A DNA stretch of 64,000 nt, from assembly GCA_016858145.1 (NCBI GenBank), contig JAEHOE010000031.1, positions 1-64,000 of the forward strand, written 5' to 3'. Numbering within the stretch: position 1 is the first letter of the stretch; each line of letters starts with the position of its first letter. Below the pieces are notes generated by a model. The model saw only the letters and a list, made by a program, of their open reading frames with translations. It did no database searches and had not been told where the DNA came from. The position numbers and the translations under genes are program-made. Of this stretch, positions 36,801 to 48,550 are shown piece after piece. This DNA comes from Edaphochlamys debaryana. Taxonomy: Eukaryota; Chlorophyta; Chlorophyceae; Chlamydomonadales.

Positions 36801-39153
36801 TGCAGCCTCGGCTGCTGCCCCAGTGGCCCGTGCCACCCTGGCAGCCGCTGCTAGAGACTCGGTGCGACCGCTGGCCACAACTCCTCCGCTTTCCCACTTG
36901 CTGGGGCGTACTGGCAACTCTGGTCTGAGCCTCGCTGCTGCTGCAAGGGTCATCGGTCCCGCTTCGCCGTGGCCCGCGGCACCTGCCACCCAGTCCTCGT
37001 CGCCACGGCCTCTGCTGCCGCCCCGACCCAATCAGCAGTTACAACTTGACCCGGGCACCTCGGGCAGCGTCGGGCCCGGGCCATTGGGCAGCGGTCAGCG
37101 GCACGCGGCGGCCCAGGCGACACCACGGGCGCTTGAGCCTCTGTGTGCAGGCAGAGAGACGGGAACATGACGCCGCCGCCACGGCAAGCAGGGCTACCTA
37201 CGTGGGCCCCGCGCCCCAAGCGACTGACGCAAGGGAGCTACGGCAGGAGGGGCTGCAGCCCGTGCGGCATCCAGCGGCGGACTCCCCGCCACAGAGTCTG
37301 GCCCGCTCACCCCCGGCACCCTCGTTCCGGCGGGCCAGCAGCTCTGGGCTGGGCGCCATTTTAAACGCAAGGAGCATCGCTCCCGCTTCGCCGCGGCCCG
37401 CCGCACCTGCCACCCAGTCCTTATCGCCGCGCCCTCCGCAGCCGCCCCGACCCGCCAGGGTCGAGACAGACAGCAGCGTGCGGGGTCCTTCCAGCACGAG
37501 CCAGCGGCAGGCGGCGGCGCAGGCGGCGCCACGGCAGGGGGTTGTGCCCGGGGCCGTTGCGCCCCAGCCGCTTCCAGGCTCTCAGGCACCGCCCAAGCGC
37601 TCTGCTGCAGAGGCCGGCGGGGTGCGCATGCGTGCAACGGTCAGCGGTGGCGCCCGTACCCCAGCGGCCAACCCGGCCGGCTCCAGCAGCTCCACGTCGG
37701 ATTCCGATTCGGATGATATCCCTTTGGCAAAGCGACGGCGGACGGGTGATGCTGTCTCCGCTCCCACCAAAGAGCCGCCGCCTGCCCCAAAGCGGACAAC
37801 CGGCGTGCTCCTTTCATCTGTCCCGTCCGCCAGTGCAACTCGCTCTTCCCCTCATCCGGCGCGGTTTGCCTCAGCCACCTCTGCAGCCCCTGCAGCCTTG
37901 CCGCCTGGACCCGATGCCACGGCCGGGCGGCGCTTGTCAGATGCTGGCTCTGTCGCCGCGAGGGCCCCGGCTCCCAGCCCTCTTGCTGGCTGGGAGCTGC
38001 GCGGCGTGCGGCTGGGGAGAAGTGACATCTGCTCGGGCGCAGTGTCACCCCCGGTAGCGATGGTGCAGCCCGGGGGCGTGCTCGCGAAGCTGGCTGTGGC
38101 CCTCCAGGGCATGGCCAAGCTCCGGGGCACGGTGGCGGGAAGCAGTGGCACGGAGGCGGGTGCGGGCGGCGGCGGAGGCCCGCGTGCCTGCGACGTGGAG
38201 ATCCTGCTGGAGAGAAGCCGGGGCCCGCCCCAGATTCGGTCCTGGCTCACACACGGAAGGTAAGCGTGCTGACATTGAGCCTGTATCGGCACCTTAGTCA
38301 CCTAGCTGCGCTAGGGATCCCTCCCAGCTCAGCACCCACCACCAACACCCACCGGCATCATATCAGCTCGCACGTACAGAACTCGCCGGCCTGTGCCTCC
38401 TGTCCCTTACAGGCTAGGCTGGCCGTAACGACGGGCGGCGGCTTCTGTTTGAGGGGCCTCGAGCCTCTCCTCACAGCGCTCAAGGCGGGGCCTGGTGACG
38501 TGCTCTTGCTCGAACCGGTGGGAGCCGGCGCGAGTGTGGGCCGAGCCTTCCGGGTTGAGCTCTGGCGCTCGGGGCCGTGGCCACCGCCGCCGCCGCCCAT
38601 CCAGGCGGTTGCGCCAGCGGCGGCCGCCGCGCCGCGGCCGCTTTTCGCCCTGCCTGCGGGGGCGGCGGGCACAGGGCCGGGCGGTGGACTCACGTCGCAA
38701 AAGCCCCTGGCGTGCAGCGTGGTCGTGACCTCCAAGATGCTGGCCGGGGGCTACCTCCGCCTGCACCCGGCCTTCGTGACGGACCTGGGGCTGGCGCCGT
38801 CGCCTCCCTCAGCAGGCGCAGCGGCGGCCGCCGCCGCAGCGCCGCTCCCACCGGCCGCGCCCCTGACGCTGCGGGTCGTCGATGGAGCTGAGGGCTGCGG
38901 CACCGGTGGCGGCTTGGTGGCTGCCACTCTGTCGGCCGCTCGCGGCAAGAGCGGTGGCAAGGTCTTGTGGAGCCTTGAGGGCCTTGGTACTTGGATGGCG
39001 GCCCGCGGTGCGGTGGAGGGCACTGTGGTGCGCCTGAGTGGTCCCACGGGGGGCCAGGGGCGTGGGGAAGTCACCATCGCCCTGGCCGAGCCGACTCCTT
39101 CTGCCAGCGCGTTCCCATGGGGGCTGCCTGCTCCTGACGGGGCACGATTTTAG
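33886..39153 (+). CDS. Large multi-B3-like-domain protein
   Basis: Proposed exons: 33886-34065, 34188-35105, 35320-35497, 35660-35850, 36010-37068, 37151-38259 and 38367-39153, giving about 1,473 residues. The junctions at 37068/37151 and 38259/38367 were chosen mainly to keep frame and are uncertain. Domain 1 (about residues 12-105) reads ASDVESALVVPAALVMEYGV, then AGDWVAFRQ and THFNVEGWRLGP. Domain 2 has a degenerate first half, then LGLRAGDCVLFKP. Domain 3 (~435-560) reads LPCVMRREGGVFHDALEA, then LGLREGDLLVFRP. Domain 4 (~595-700) has AVTSFFGVADPW and LPPWLRSIGAAVDDVLVLR. Domain 5 (~1123-1280) has PGGVLAKL and GRAFRVELW. Domain 6 (~1327-1457) has MLAGGYLRLHPAFVTDLGL. A linker duplication and DIPLAKRRR, a likely nuclear signal, lie between. 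Domains 5 and 6 match domains of the SET paralogues downstream. Confidence 0.7.
36886..37545 (+). repeat. Internal ~424-bp direct duplication in the B3-like gene
   Basis: The stretch at about 36950-37035 (CGGTCCCGCTTCGCC..., encoding PASPWPAAPATQS) recurs at about 37373-37460 (PASPRPAAPATQS), with similar flanks such as QRHAAAQATPR against QRQAAAQAAPR. The copies are diverged. The proposed intron at 37069-37150 falls between them. Confidence 0.65.
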
Positions 39154-40091
39154 CCGCAGCGTGTCCCCTTTCTCGCTGAGGGGAGGTGGCATCTGGCATG
39201 CAGGGTGTCATGTGTGAGCAGGGGCGGACAAGTAGGAGAGCACGGATAGGTACTGCAGGCTAAGAACATTCTTATGTTGTATAGCGCAGGGCCTTGCGTG
39301 CCGTTGTGCCGTTGACTTGCATGGTCGAAAGGGCCGCTTGTGCTATGCCCTTGGGGCTTGTAGTCGGTGGTCCTCGTGTGTCAGTCGTCACCGGGATGAC
39401 GTTTCTGCTGACAAACGTCTCGTGATAGGCTCCCGACTATTCACTCTTAGAGCGGCACGCGGTGCTGAGTGTGTCGGTGTAGCCGCTGCCGCAACGCACG
39501 AGGAGGAAGGCAGGGTGCGGGGGCCGGGGGTGGCGGGCATAGCCCCCGCGTAGCACACAAGCAACGGGTGCGGGGGCCGGGGGTGGGGGGTAGGGCGGGC
39601 GCGTGGCGTCAGTTGGAACGTGCCGCCTGTCAGCGGGCCGTTGGCCCTGGCATGAGCGCGCAACCTGCTGAAATCGTGCATCATACTACTGTCCGCAACC
39701 AGTGTCCCCGCCTGGCCAGCGCTGCGGTTGGGACAAAGTTGTAGCCCAACATTTTTGGCGCGAGCAGCCGGCAAGGGCTCAGCCGGCCCCGTTTGCTACA
39801 GGAGATAGAACCTCAACATATCTAGTCAGCAACTCGCGGCGTTTCCTCGGTTCGTTCAACAAACGCGCGTAGCAGCAGGATGGCGCAGCATATATTGCCA
39901 GTCTAAGCACAGATCGATGACACGGGCTCCTGGGCCGCGATCCTCTAGAGTTCTAGCTCCAGCCCGCGCGATTCTCTCACATGGCCTCAGCGGAGCCGCG
40001 TCATGAGCTGCCTCACGCTCGAGCTCGCATGCAATAGGGAGGCGGAGGCGTAAGATTCTGAGGCCGATCTGCTCATACCCGACTACCTCGA
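39154..40091. other. Spacer after the B3-like gene, partly duplicated from its upstream region
   Basis: This holds the 3' end of the preceding gene and then, from about 39793 (GCTACAGGAGAT...TTCGTTCAACA), sequence resembling 33554 onward upstream of that same gene. No independent gene is seen, and no plus-strand TGTAA was found for the upstream gene. Confidence 0.45.
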
Positions 40092-40210
40092 CGGTCCTTC
40101 TCGTGCAACCCTTGCCGGTGCAAGGCTGTCACAGCGTCAGACGTTCGCAACGCACTGACCGTGCCTGCGGCGCTGTACAACATGTTCGGTGTGTTTCACA
40201 GCGTCTGGCG
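40092..40210 (+). pseudogene. Relic of exon 1 of the multi-B3-like gene
   Basis: Translation gives SFSCNPCRCKAVTASDV followed by VPAALYNMFGVFH. This matches exon 1 of the gene at 33886 (SFSCNPRRCKAVTASDV, VPAALVMEYGVFH). It has no adjacent ATG in the matching position, no donor site where the parent has one, and no downstream exon 2 before the convergent gene at 40332. It is therefore a 5' fragment left by a partial duplication. Confidence 0.75.
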
Positions 40211-40331
40211 GGGTCTCACCCGTGGCGGGGTCACACCCGTGGCCATCGTGTACCCCTTCTCTACTGCTCCCATCGTTCACTCCTAGGCACTTTCTCCCAG
40301 CACAGCCCTCTCCCTAGCTATGTGGCCGGGC

Positions 40332-43300
40332 TCATGCCACCCCTGGCCCATGCTGCAGTCCCGCCAGCTGCCTCCCATGTATGCCTCCGCGGTCACCGCA
40401 AGCCCAGCACGCCGCGGCTTGGACATGACGAAAGGAGTGGCCTGGGGAAGTGGCAGCAGCACATGGGATCGTCAGCCATGCACATCCCTGCACTCTGAAT
40501 GCCTTCTCCAGCCCTATCCCACCAGGACCACAGCAGCATGGCCCGCCCTCCAGGCCCTCACCAGGCACGCTCACCACGTAGGAAGCCATCGTTCTTGCTC
40601 CCCCGATGCTACTCGTGCTTAGCACGTCGCCGGACGGCCCCTTCTCGATGCGCCTGGGGGCTCCGTTCTGACCCGGGCTACGGCTGGCGCCAGTCCGTGC
40701 GGGGCTGCCGTCCCGCTGTCTGGGGCTGCGGCTCCGCCGGCGCTTGGAGCTGCGGCTCCGCTTGTGCCGCTCCTTGTCCCTCCGCCGGTGCGCGTCTCGG
40801 CTGCGGCTCTGGCTACCGCTGCGGTGGCGCCCCCGGCTGTGGCTCCGCTTGCGGGACTTCGTGCGCTTGCGGTGCGGACTGCGGCTCCGGCTGCGCTTAC
40901 GGTCCCGGTGCGTCCGATTGGGACGGGGGCTCCGCCGGTGCCGTACCGCCCCGGCGTGCCGTCCCGGGGTCGCCGCTGTGCCCTGCTCGGGGCTGCAACT
41001 GCGCCCACGAGACCCATGGCGGCGGCGCGTCGGACTCCCGCTGCTGTGCCGCTTGCGGCTTCGGCTCCGGCTCCGCCGCTTGGACCCGTCGCCCGGGCTC
41101 CGGTGGCCATCGGTCTTGCGCTTAGGGCTGCGGCTGCGGCCCCGGAGGCTGCGACTGCGGCTTCTTGAGCGGGATCTGCGGCTGCGACCCCGCTTGCCGT
41201 TACGTTGCCGGACCGGACTTCGCCTTCGGCTGCGCTCACGTGAACTGCTACTGCCCCGGCTGTCTGAGGTCTGCTGCAGGCGGCTGGGGCTGGCGCTGCG
41301 GCTGCGGGACGCGGGCCTCTGCCGGCTTGGCGATGACTTCGGACGGCAGGGCAGGGCCGCGGGCCTACCAGAGCCCGGTGGAAGCTCAGAGCACGAACCT
41401 CCTTCCGGAACACCTGGCCGTTCAGTGACTGGCCCCGGTGGACCGGCATCCGTGGGCACGGTGGGGTTGAGGCCGCCACCTTGGTGCGGCGCGGACGACC
41501 CGCTTGTGGGCCCGGCGGGTAAGCCAAGAGGCTGCTGGGTGCTGCCGTTGCCGCCACTGCCGGTCCCGTCGGGAGCTTCGGGTGGGGCTGCGGCTGTGGG
41601 CGGCAGGACGGAGGGGGGGCTTGGAGACGCCTGGACGGCCCCGTGGAGGAGCCCAGATGGGCGAAGATCCAAGTCCTCCACGACCTCCCACGCCTCCGCC
41701 AGGCCCCGCCACCACTCCGCCCCGTAGTCCCTCAGCAGCTGCTCCCCGGGGGCGATGTCGCGGAGGGCCAACAGCACGGGGAGCACCAGGCCGCGGACGG
41801 ACACGCGAAGGACCTGGGGACGGGGAGGAGCGAAGGAGGTGAAGCAGGTTACGGACGGAGAGGCACAAAGGCAGCAGTGAGGGCCAGGGCCTTCAAGCAT
41901 CAGCGAGCCCTGTCTACTCACTCCATCCCAAACTGCCCCTCCTTCCCTGTCCCCTCACCATGCAGTTAACCTTGGCGGCTGCGCCCTGCTCGTCGCCCAC
42001 GTCGTTGCCGGGAGCCCACGCGCGGGGGTTGCGGCGGGGGTCATTCACCAGCGCCGCCTCGTTGCCGTAGCCCAGCATGCTCAGCTCACAGCCGCCAGCG
42101 CCACACGGGGAGGGGCCCAGGCCGGGAAGGCGGAGCCGAAAAGAGCCGGCCAGAAAGCCCCACGCACTGTCGGCGTCCTCGGCATTGCCGCCCGCTCGGT
42201 CTGTCATGGCCGCTTGGAGGTGCTGACTCTGCCGTAGCCCCCGCGCTGCGAAGGCCTCCGCAGCGGCCCTGGGCATGGCGTATCCCCCCACCACGCCCAG
42301 CACCCAGCTCGGCTTGATGGCCGCTCGGGCGAACAGACCCGCGCCGCCCAGCTCCGGTTCAGGGCCGGGGGCCACCAGGTCTGCGCTCAGGGGCAGGGGC
42401 CCCGAGGGAAGCGGGGCGTCCCAGTGGGTGTAGATGCCCAGGTGCCGGGCGAGGCGGGTGGCCAGGATGGGCCGACGGAGGCCGTGGCGGGAAAAGGCGG
42501 TGGAGGCGGCAAGGGCTGCCGCACTTCCGCCTGCGTCGCCGTCGACTCCAGGGATGGAGATCTGCCGTGTGGCGGGATCAAGCGCCGCCAGCCTCCCGCC
42601 GCCTCCCGAGCCGCTCGCCTCCCACTCCTGCATGGCCCGCCGCACGGAGGGCGCGAGGTCGGGGTGGAAGGTCAGCCCACACAGCCGCAGCTCGCCAGGC
42701 TGCAGAGGGGGCAGCGGCACGCCGGGCGGGAGGCAGCCGTGCAGGTGGGCGACGGAGGACGCGGGGAGGTTGGCGGCGGACATGTGGAGTGGCGCGCTAG
42801 CAGCCAAGGGCTCTGCACTCCCCACACCATGCGTGGGCGCAAGCCCTGGCTGCTGTGTCTGAACCGCTGCCGGGTGCTGCGGTGCCGATGGAAGCCCGTC
42901 GCACCCAGGCGCCTTCGCGGCTGATCGGACCTCGACCAGGATGACCTCCTCGTCCTCGTTGCCGCCGCTGGGCTGCACCGCCACCGGCTGCTGCACAGTC
43001 GGCGGGAGCAGCGCTTCATCGGTCACGGGACGCGCACAGGCGACAGCGACTGTAGGTGGCTCCTCGTCCTCGCCACCCCTGGGCTGCAGCTCTGTCACCG
43101 GCTGGGCTGCCAGCGGAGGCGGAGCCGAGATGGCGGCTGGCACGGAACGCGCGCCGGTGACAACAGCCGCAGGGTGCGCCAAGGCTGTGACGGGCTGGCG
43201 CGATGCTGGTGGCTGCGGCTGCAGAGGGGAGGTGCCGTGGCTGGGGGAGTCCTCCGGCTGCGTCGGAGCGTCGGCTCGCTGCGGCTCTGGCTCCAGTGTA

Positions 43301-46300
43301 ATCTGTGGAAGAGCCGGTGCCGGTGCCGGGCTGGTGCCGTTGCTGTCTGGCTCCGCCCCCACCGGTAGCCCCATGCCACAAGGCCACAGCGGGCCGGGCG
43401 CTTGCTCCGGCCCCGGCTCCACCTTGATGCCAGGGCCAATGTGTGCCCCTGCGAGAGGCGGCGATGAGGGCCGTGCCGCCTCTGCTGCCATCACTGCGGA
43501 CGGTGGCTGTTGGGGGCTTGCACTGGCTCCGGTGCCGCCATCAGTCAGCTTGGGGCGCTTGACTGGCGGCGCTGCACAGCTTGCGTTAGGCGCATTGATG
43601 CCTGCCACGGTGCCCGTCCAGCCTACCGTTGCGCCCGTGCCCTCCCCACTAGTGGCAGCGTCCTGCTGCGGAGGCCTGCTTGGAGCCGTGCCGCCGAACC
43701 GCCCGCCGCGGCCGCGGCCCCTTGCAAACCGCCCGCTGCCGCCGTAAAAACGCCCGCCCCGGCCTGAGGCGCTGACCGCAGACGGTCCCGCCCTGAGATG
43801 CTGCGTAGCGTACTGCGCACCGCGGAGGCCGGCAGCAACAAGCTCGCGTGTGCCCTCACGGTTCTGCAGACGCTCGGGGGCGGTGCGGGCGAGGGGAGCC
43901 GCCACTGGCGGCGTGCCATCAGGCACCGGAGCTTTGCCAGCGGAAGGCGCAGCGGCCGCGGAGTCCCTAGCGAAGGCCGCCCCTGCCTCTGGCTGCGCCG
44001 GGCTGGCCTGCTGCCGCTGTGGCGCGCCGACCGGCCGGTCCATGCCCTGCTGTGCCCGGGTTGAAGCCAGCGGCGGCCGGCAAGACGCTGCCGGCGGCGC
44101 GGGCTGCAGCCTCGCCGGAAGGATGGCAGGGGCGTTGAGCGGCGATGTGGGTTGTGCGAAGGTCGGCAGCCGCACCATCGAGGGCCTTGACCCCCCTGCG
44201 CCGCCACCGAAAGCGCCGGCGCAATGATGAGGAGGCTGGGCCTGGCCAGGAGATGCAGCCGGAACCGGCGGAGGGGCGCTCAAGGGCGGCCGCTGCTGCG
44301 CAGCCAACGTCACGGAGGGTACCCGGCTGACGGCGGCCCCTGTCGCCATGGGAGGGCCCGTCAGCCCATCCGGAAGACAGATCGCTGGTGGGGCCGCATC
44401 GTGGCCGATGATTGACGCCGGGAGCTGTGCCGTGGGAAGCCCAGCGCTACCGGCCGAAGCTTGGGCCCTGCCGGATGACCTGGCGACGCCGGCACACGCT
44501 CCGCCAGCCGGCGCCACAGCGTTGGAAGCGGCAGCCGTTTCTATCTGCTGTTGATGGGGTGCCGGCGGCTTTGGTGCCGCTGCGCCGCTGGTGCAGGCAG
44601 CACCGCCGGTCGTGGTGGGTGAACGATGAGCGACTGGACAAGCCAGCCACAACGCGCCCACACCGTCGTCCCAGAGCTGCGGGTGCGGGTTGGTGTGCTG
44701 CTTGGGAGCGGGCGCCTCGTTTGGCAGCCGCTGGGGCTCAGCTTGATCCGCTAAGTTAATGGCTTTGGCTGACCGGAGGACGCCAGCCGCGTGCCCGGCG
44801 ACTGAGCTCCCAGGAGCGGAAGACTCGGGTGCGCCGCTGGGTCCAGCAGCGCCGGCTGATGCACCGGCGGGACCATGTACCGGCGGTTGCGCCTCGGCTC
44901 CTGCCCCGCCCCCGCCGCCGCCCTGGAAGCGCTGCTGAGCTTCAGGGCTGCCGGAACTCCGCTGAAGGCTGGCGAGCTGAGCTGCGTGGCTTCGCGTAAA
45001 CCCGTACCAGAGCCGCGCGCGAGGAGATGCTGCTGCTGGCAGCCGCTGGGGCGCAGCACGGTCCGCTGCGGCGCTGGCCTTGGCTGGCCGGGGCATGCCT
45101 GCCGCGGGCTCGGCGTCCGAAAGGCCACGAGCGTCCGGCGCCGCAGCTCTCGGGTCTAGAGCGTTTACGGGGCCGTCGCCGCCTGCCCCCACGGGACCTT
45201 GGGCGGCCTGCCGCGGCTGCGGCTGCCGCTCCAGCTGGACGGTGAAGTGCCCGCCACCGCCGTCTGGTCCCTGCCCCGGCGGCAGCCGGCGCGTAAACAG
45301 GACTGCGTCTCCCGCCTGCGCCCCTTGCGCCAGCAGCCAGGGCCTCAGCCCCCAGAGCACCCAGTATGTGCTAACCCCCCTCCCTGCCCTGGCGACCAGC
45401 CGGACGCCCTCCAGCGGCTTAGCGCTCCCGCCTCCACCCGCGCCAGTGCCGTCCCCTGCCGGTCGCACCGACAGCGAGACACGGGTGCGGTGCTTCGCCG
45501 TGCTGGGATCACTGACGCCGAAGAAGCTCGCCACAGCCTGGCTGACCCTTATGTAGTAGTACTTCTGGCGCGGGTCGAGGATGCTGGCACAGACACGGAT
45601 GTGGATGGAGGAGGATGCTGACGTGGCGGGTGCGCTGCTGGCCGGGGCCCCAGGATGGCTCTGCTCCGCCGCTTGGCTGCCGTCGGCCACGGACCCGCGC
45701 TCGTGGGCGGGCTTGGCGGCTGCCAGGCGGAGGGCACTCATGAGAACAGGCGGGGCGGTTGGCGCACCACCGGATAGCTTTGCCCGCAGCTGCCCTCGGG
45801 GCGAAGCAGGCAGGGTACTGGGCGGCGGATGCGAAGCCGCCCCATACGCCTCTATGGCGGCGCGAGCCTCCTTGGCGGCCCTGCGCTCCGGCGGTGGAGC
45901 TGACCCATGAAGGGCGCCGCCGCCGCCAATCGCGGACGGCTTGCTCGCCCCCAGCGCCGAGGCCTTTGGCTGCCGCTCCGTTGTTCGCCCGGAGTCGTCC
46001 ACCTCGTCCTCCACGTCAGCTGCCTGCCCATCTACCTGCAGGCGTCGTGGCGGCTCGCCCCGGTCAGGGTCGCCCCGCAGCTGCCACGTGGGGTCTGGGG
46101 GCGCGGACAGCTGCGCCCTGGGCTGCGGGGATGGCTCCGAGATGGCGATGGTGAAGTCCCCTGGCGGAAAGAACTTGATCCGTATGACCGTGCCTTCGAC
46201 CACCCCGCAGGCTGCCATCCAGCCACCCAAGCCCAGGAGCTGGCACACGGCTTGGCCGTCGGGTGCAGGGGCGTTTGACAGGCTCGCCTCCACAGAGCCT

Positions 46301-48550
46301 GCGCTGCCGCTGGCACCACCGCGCACAACGCTGCCCGCGTCCCTCAGCCGCACCCGGGTCAGCGCACCCTCCAGCCCCGCGTCCGTTGCGAAGGCACTGT
46401 GGACCCGCAGGTAGCCCCCGCGGAGCATCCTGGCTGAGACCGTGATGGAGATGTTGAAGGCTTGCATCCCCAGCTCTGCAGATGGGGCCGCCGCTGCGCC
46501 GCCAGAGGGCAGCTGGGCGGACGCCGGGGCCGCCAATTGGCGGCGGTCTGCGCACCCGGGCCCCGGCCCACTGCCCGTCGCAGCCGAGAGCGACCGGGGG
46601 CCCAGCGGCCGGACCAGCGGGCCCGTGCCCTGCCCGCCGCCGCTGTGCGGGCGCATGGTTCCAGGAAGCGTGGGCCGGCCCGAGGGCGGAGGCTTGGGAG
46701 CCCGCCCGCCGCTCGGGCTGAGGATGACGCCAGTCGCTCTAGTGCCGCCCGCTGCTTCAGTCCCCAAGGTGCGGGCGGTTGGCGCGACCGGCTGCCGTAC
46801 AGGAGCGCCGCTGCTGCCTTGCTGCCGGCGGACCGCCAGCAACGGCTGCCGCCCGGTCGGGCCGACAGCCTTGCTGCCGCCTGCGAGGCTGCCGCTGCTC
46901 GCCTTCCGGCGCCTGGCCAGGGGCACGTCGTCGTCGCTGCTGCCTGCGCTGGAGGGCTGGGCCCGGAGCGGCACGCGCTCGACCTGTGGAGCTACAGCCG
47001 CCTCTGCGCCAGGGCTCAGCCGTTGCCAGCGCCCGCCCGGGCCCGGCCGCCAGCCCTCCACATCGAAGTGGGTCGGGTCTCCTCCGATGTGGGTTTTGAA
47101 CAGGAGCCAGTCGCCCTCCACCAGGCCCAGCGGTTGGCTCAGGCGCGAGAAGGTCCTGAGCCGAAGCGCCTGCCGGTCCTTCTTGGCTACGAAGTCGAGC
47201 TGTGGAGAAGGGGAACATTGTAAAGGAGGAGATGAGCTTGAGCAGGTATGCTAGCCGACGTATGAGGGCCCTTTATACCATGATTCCATGACCTAACCTG
47301 GGTTCAAGGGATCTGCCCCTCCCTGGCCTAGTTCTCGGCTGACCCACATCCGCAACTCACCCTCACGCAGCAGTCCTCATCCTCCGGGCCGAAGAAGAAG
47401 CTCAGCTGCATGCTGCTGCCCCGCATGTCCTGGTAGAAAGCGTGGAAGACGCCTCCCTCCCGCACCATGGCAAGTGGCAAGGCCATCCTGTCTAAGTCTG
47501 ACGGTGTCAGGGCCTTGCTGCACCGGAGGTCGCCCACGCAGCCCCCGCCCGCCGGCATGCGCCGCGCCTCCGCATCGGCGCCGGGGCCCGGCCTCTGCCG
47601 CCGGCTGGCTGCCGCCTCCTCCACCTGCTCCTGCCCCTCACTCTCCTCCTCTCCCGGGCTGAGGCTGTCTGTGTCCTCCGTCTCCTCTTCACTGTCGGAA
47701 TAGTCGGACCCGGACGACGCCGTGTCCTCGTCGTCTCCATCGTCCGACGTCAGCTCGTCAGCGCCACCAGCGGGACCTGCCACGGGTGGGAATTGTTGGG
47801 AGCGGCGAGGTCAACAGGTTGGCAACACTCAAAGCTATGTTTGCTGCCACTGGTATGCAACAGGGCAAGCCGATCCTCCTCGCCCAGCTACGACCAACAT
47901 CGCCTGTGCTCCCCTTCCGCCACTGGCACATGACAGGGCTACTCAACCCTCTTTCCGCCCCTGCGACCCACATCACCCGTGCTCCCCTTCCGCCTTGCCT
48001 GCTGTCTGGGGCGCTCGGGGCACCACGAAGACGTCACCGCTCGTGCCGTCCCGCCAGAGCTCCACCGACTCGGTGCCGCGCGGCAGCTGCAGGTTGCCGA
48101 TGCTGTTGATGTGCCAGCCGGTGTATGCGGAACCACAATTCTTGGCGTGCCGCCGGTACCGGGCGAGCCGGACCTCGGCAGCGCGGCCGGTCGGTCCCAG
48201 CCGTAGGATGACGTCGTGCGCGTTGAGGGACGGGTCGGCAAGGGTCATGCGACACTGCTCCGGAAAGGCCTGCGGGAGGTCAGCAGCGGGATTGCAGGGG
48301 GTCAGCTGCCTGAAGTCGGCCGCGGCCAAGGCAGGATTCCTTACGTCGAACTGGGGCCGCCCCGGCGCCCCGTATCAAGTTTCTGAGGCTGAAGCCGCTG
48401 GAGCTGCCCGTCGGCAAGGCTGCAACGCACCTCCTTGACCACCACGACGGTGGGCTTAAGCGCGCCGTAGCGCAGCCGCGCCGTGCCGCAGAACACCCTT
48501 CCTTCTGAGGGCCCAGGCGTCGCAGTGCGGGGATCGGGGGTAGTTGCCAT
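40332..48550 (-). CDS. B3-like / SET-domain / RS-rich nuclear protein, paralogue A
   Basis: Exons (minus strand): 48550-48431, 48350-47999, 47776-47361, 47199-41959 and 41813-40332, giving 2,536 residues. Junction phases 0, 1, 0, 0 all agree; intron 2 uses a GC donor (GCAG|GCAAGG). B3-like domains: about 45-155 (SIGNLQLPRGTESVELW), 245-345 (LTPSDLDRMALPLAMVREGG, split by a phase-0 intron; THFDVEGWRPGPGG), 543-650 (MLRGGYLRVHSAFATDAGL) and 828-950 (SFFGVSDPSTAKHRTRVSLS, LRPWLLAQGAQAGDAVLF). An acidic stretch lies at 163-210 and an RGG patch near 1440. The SET domain (about 1800-2072) has GAGLFARAAIKPSWVLGVVG, GYGNEAALVNDPRRNP, NCM and ALRDIAPGEQLLRDYGAEWW; the NHxCxPN motif is degenerate. Residues about 2200-2435 are Arg/Ser repeats. 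The last 98 residues arise from a frameshift relative to paralogue B. Confidence 0.8.

Noticed and set aside
40744..41727. Long plus-strand Leu/Arg-rich open frame opposite the RS tail of paralogue A (also at 50727-51287 opposite B)
   Set aside because: It is the mirror image of Arg/Ser codons in GC-rich DNA, with no motif and no splice support. The minus-strand frame shows paralogue conservation.
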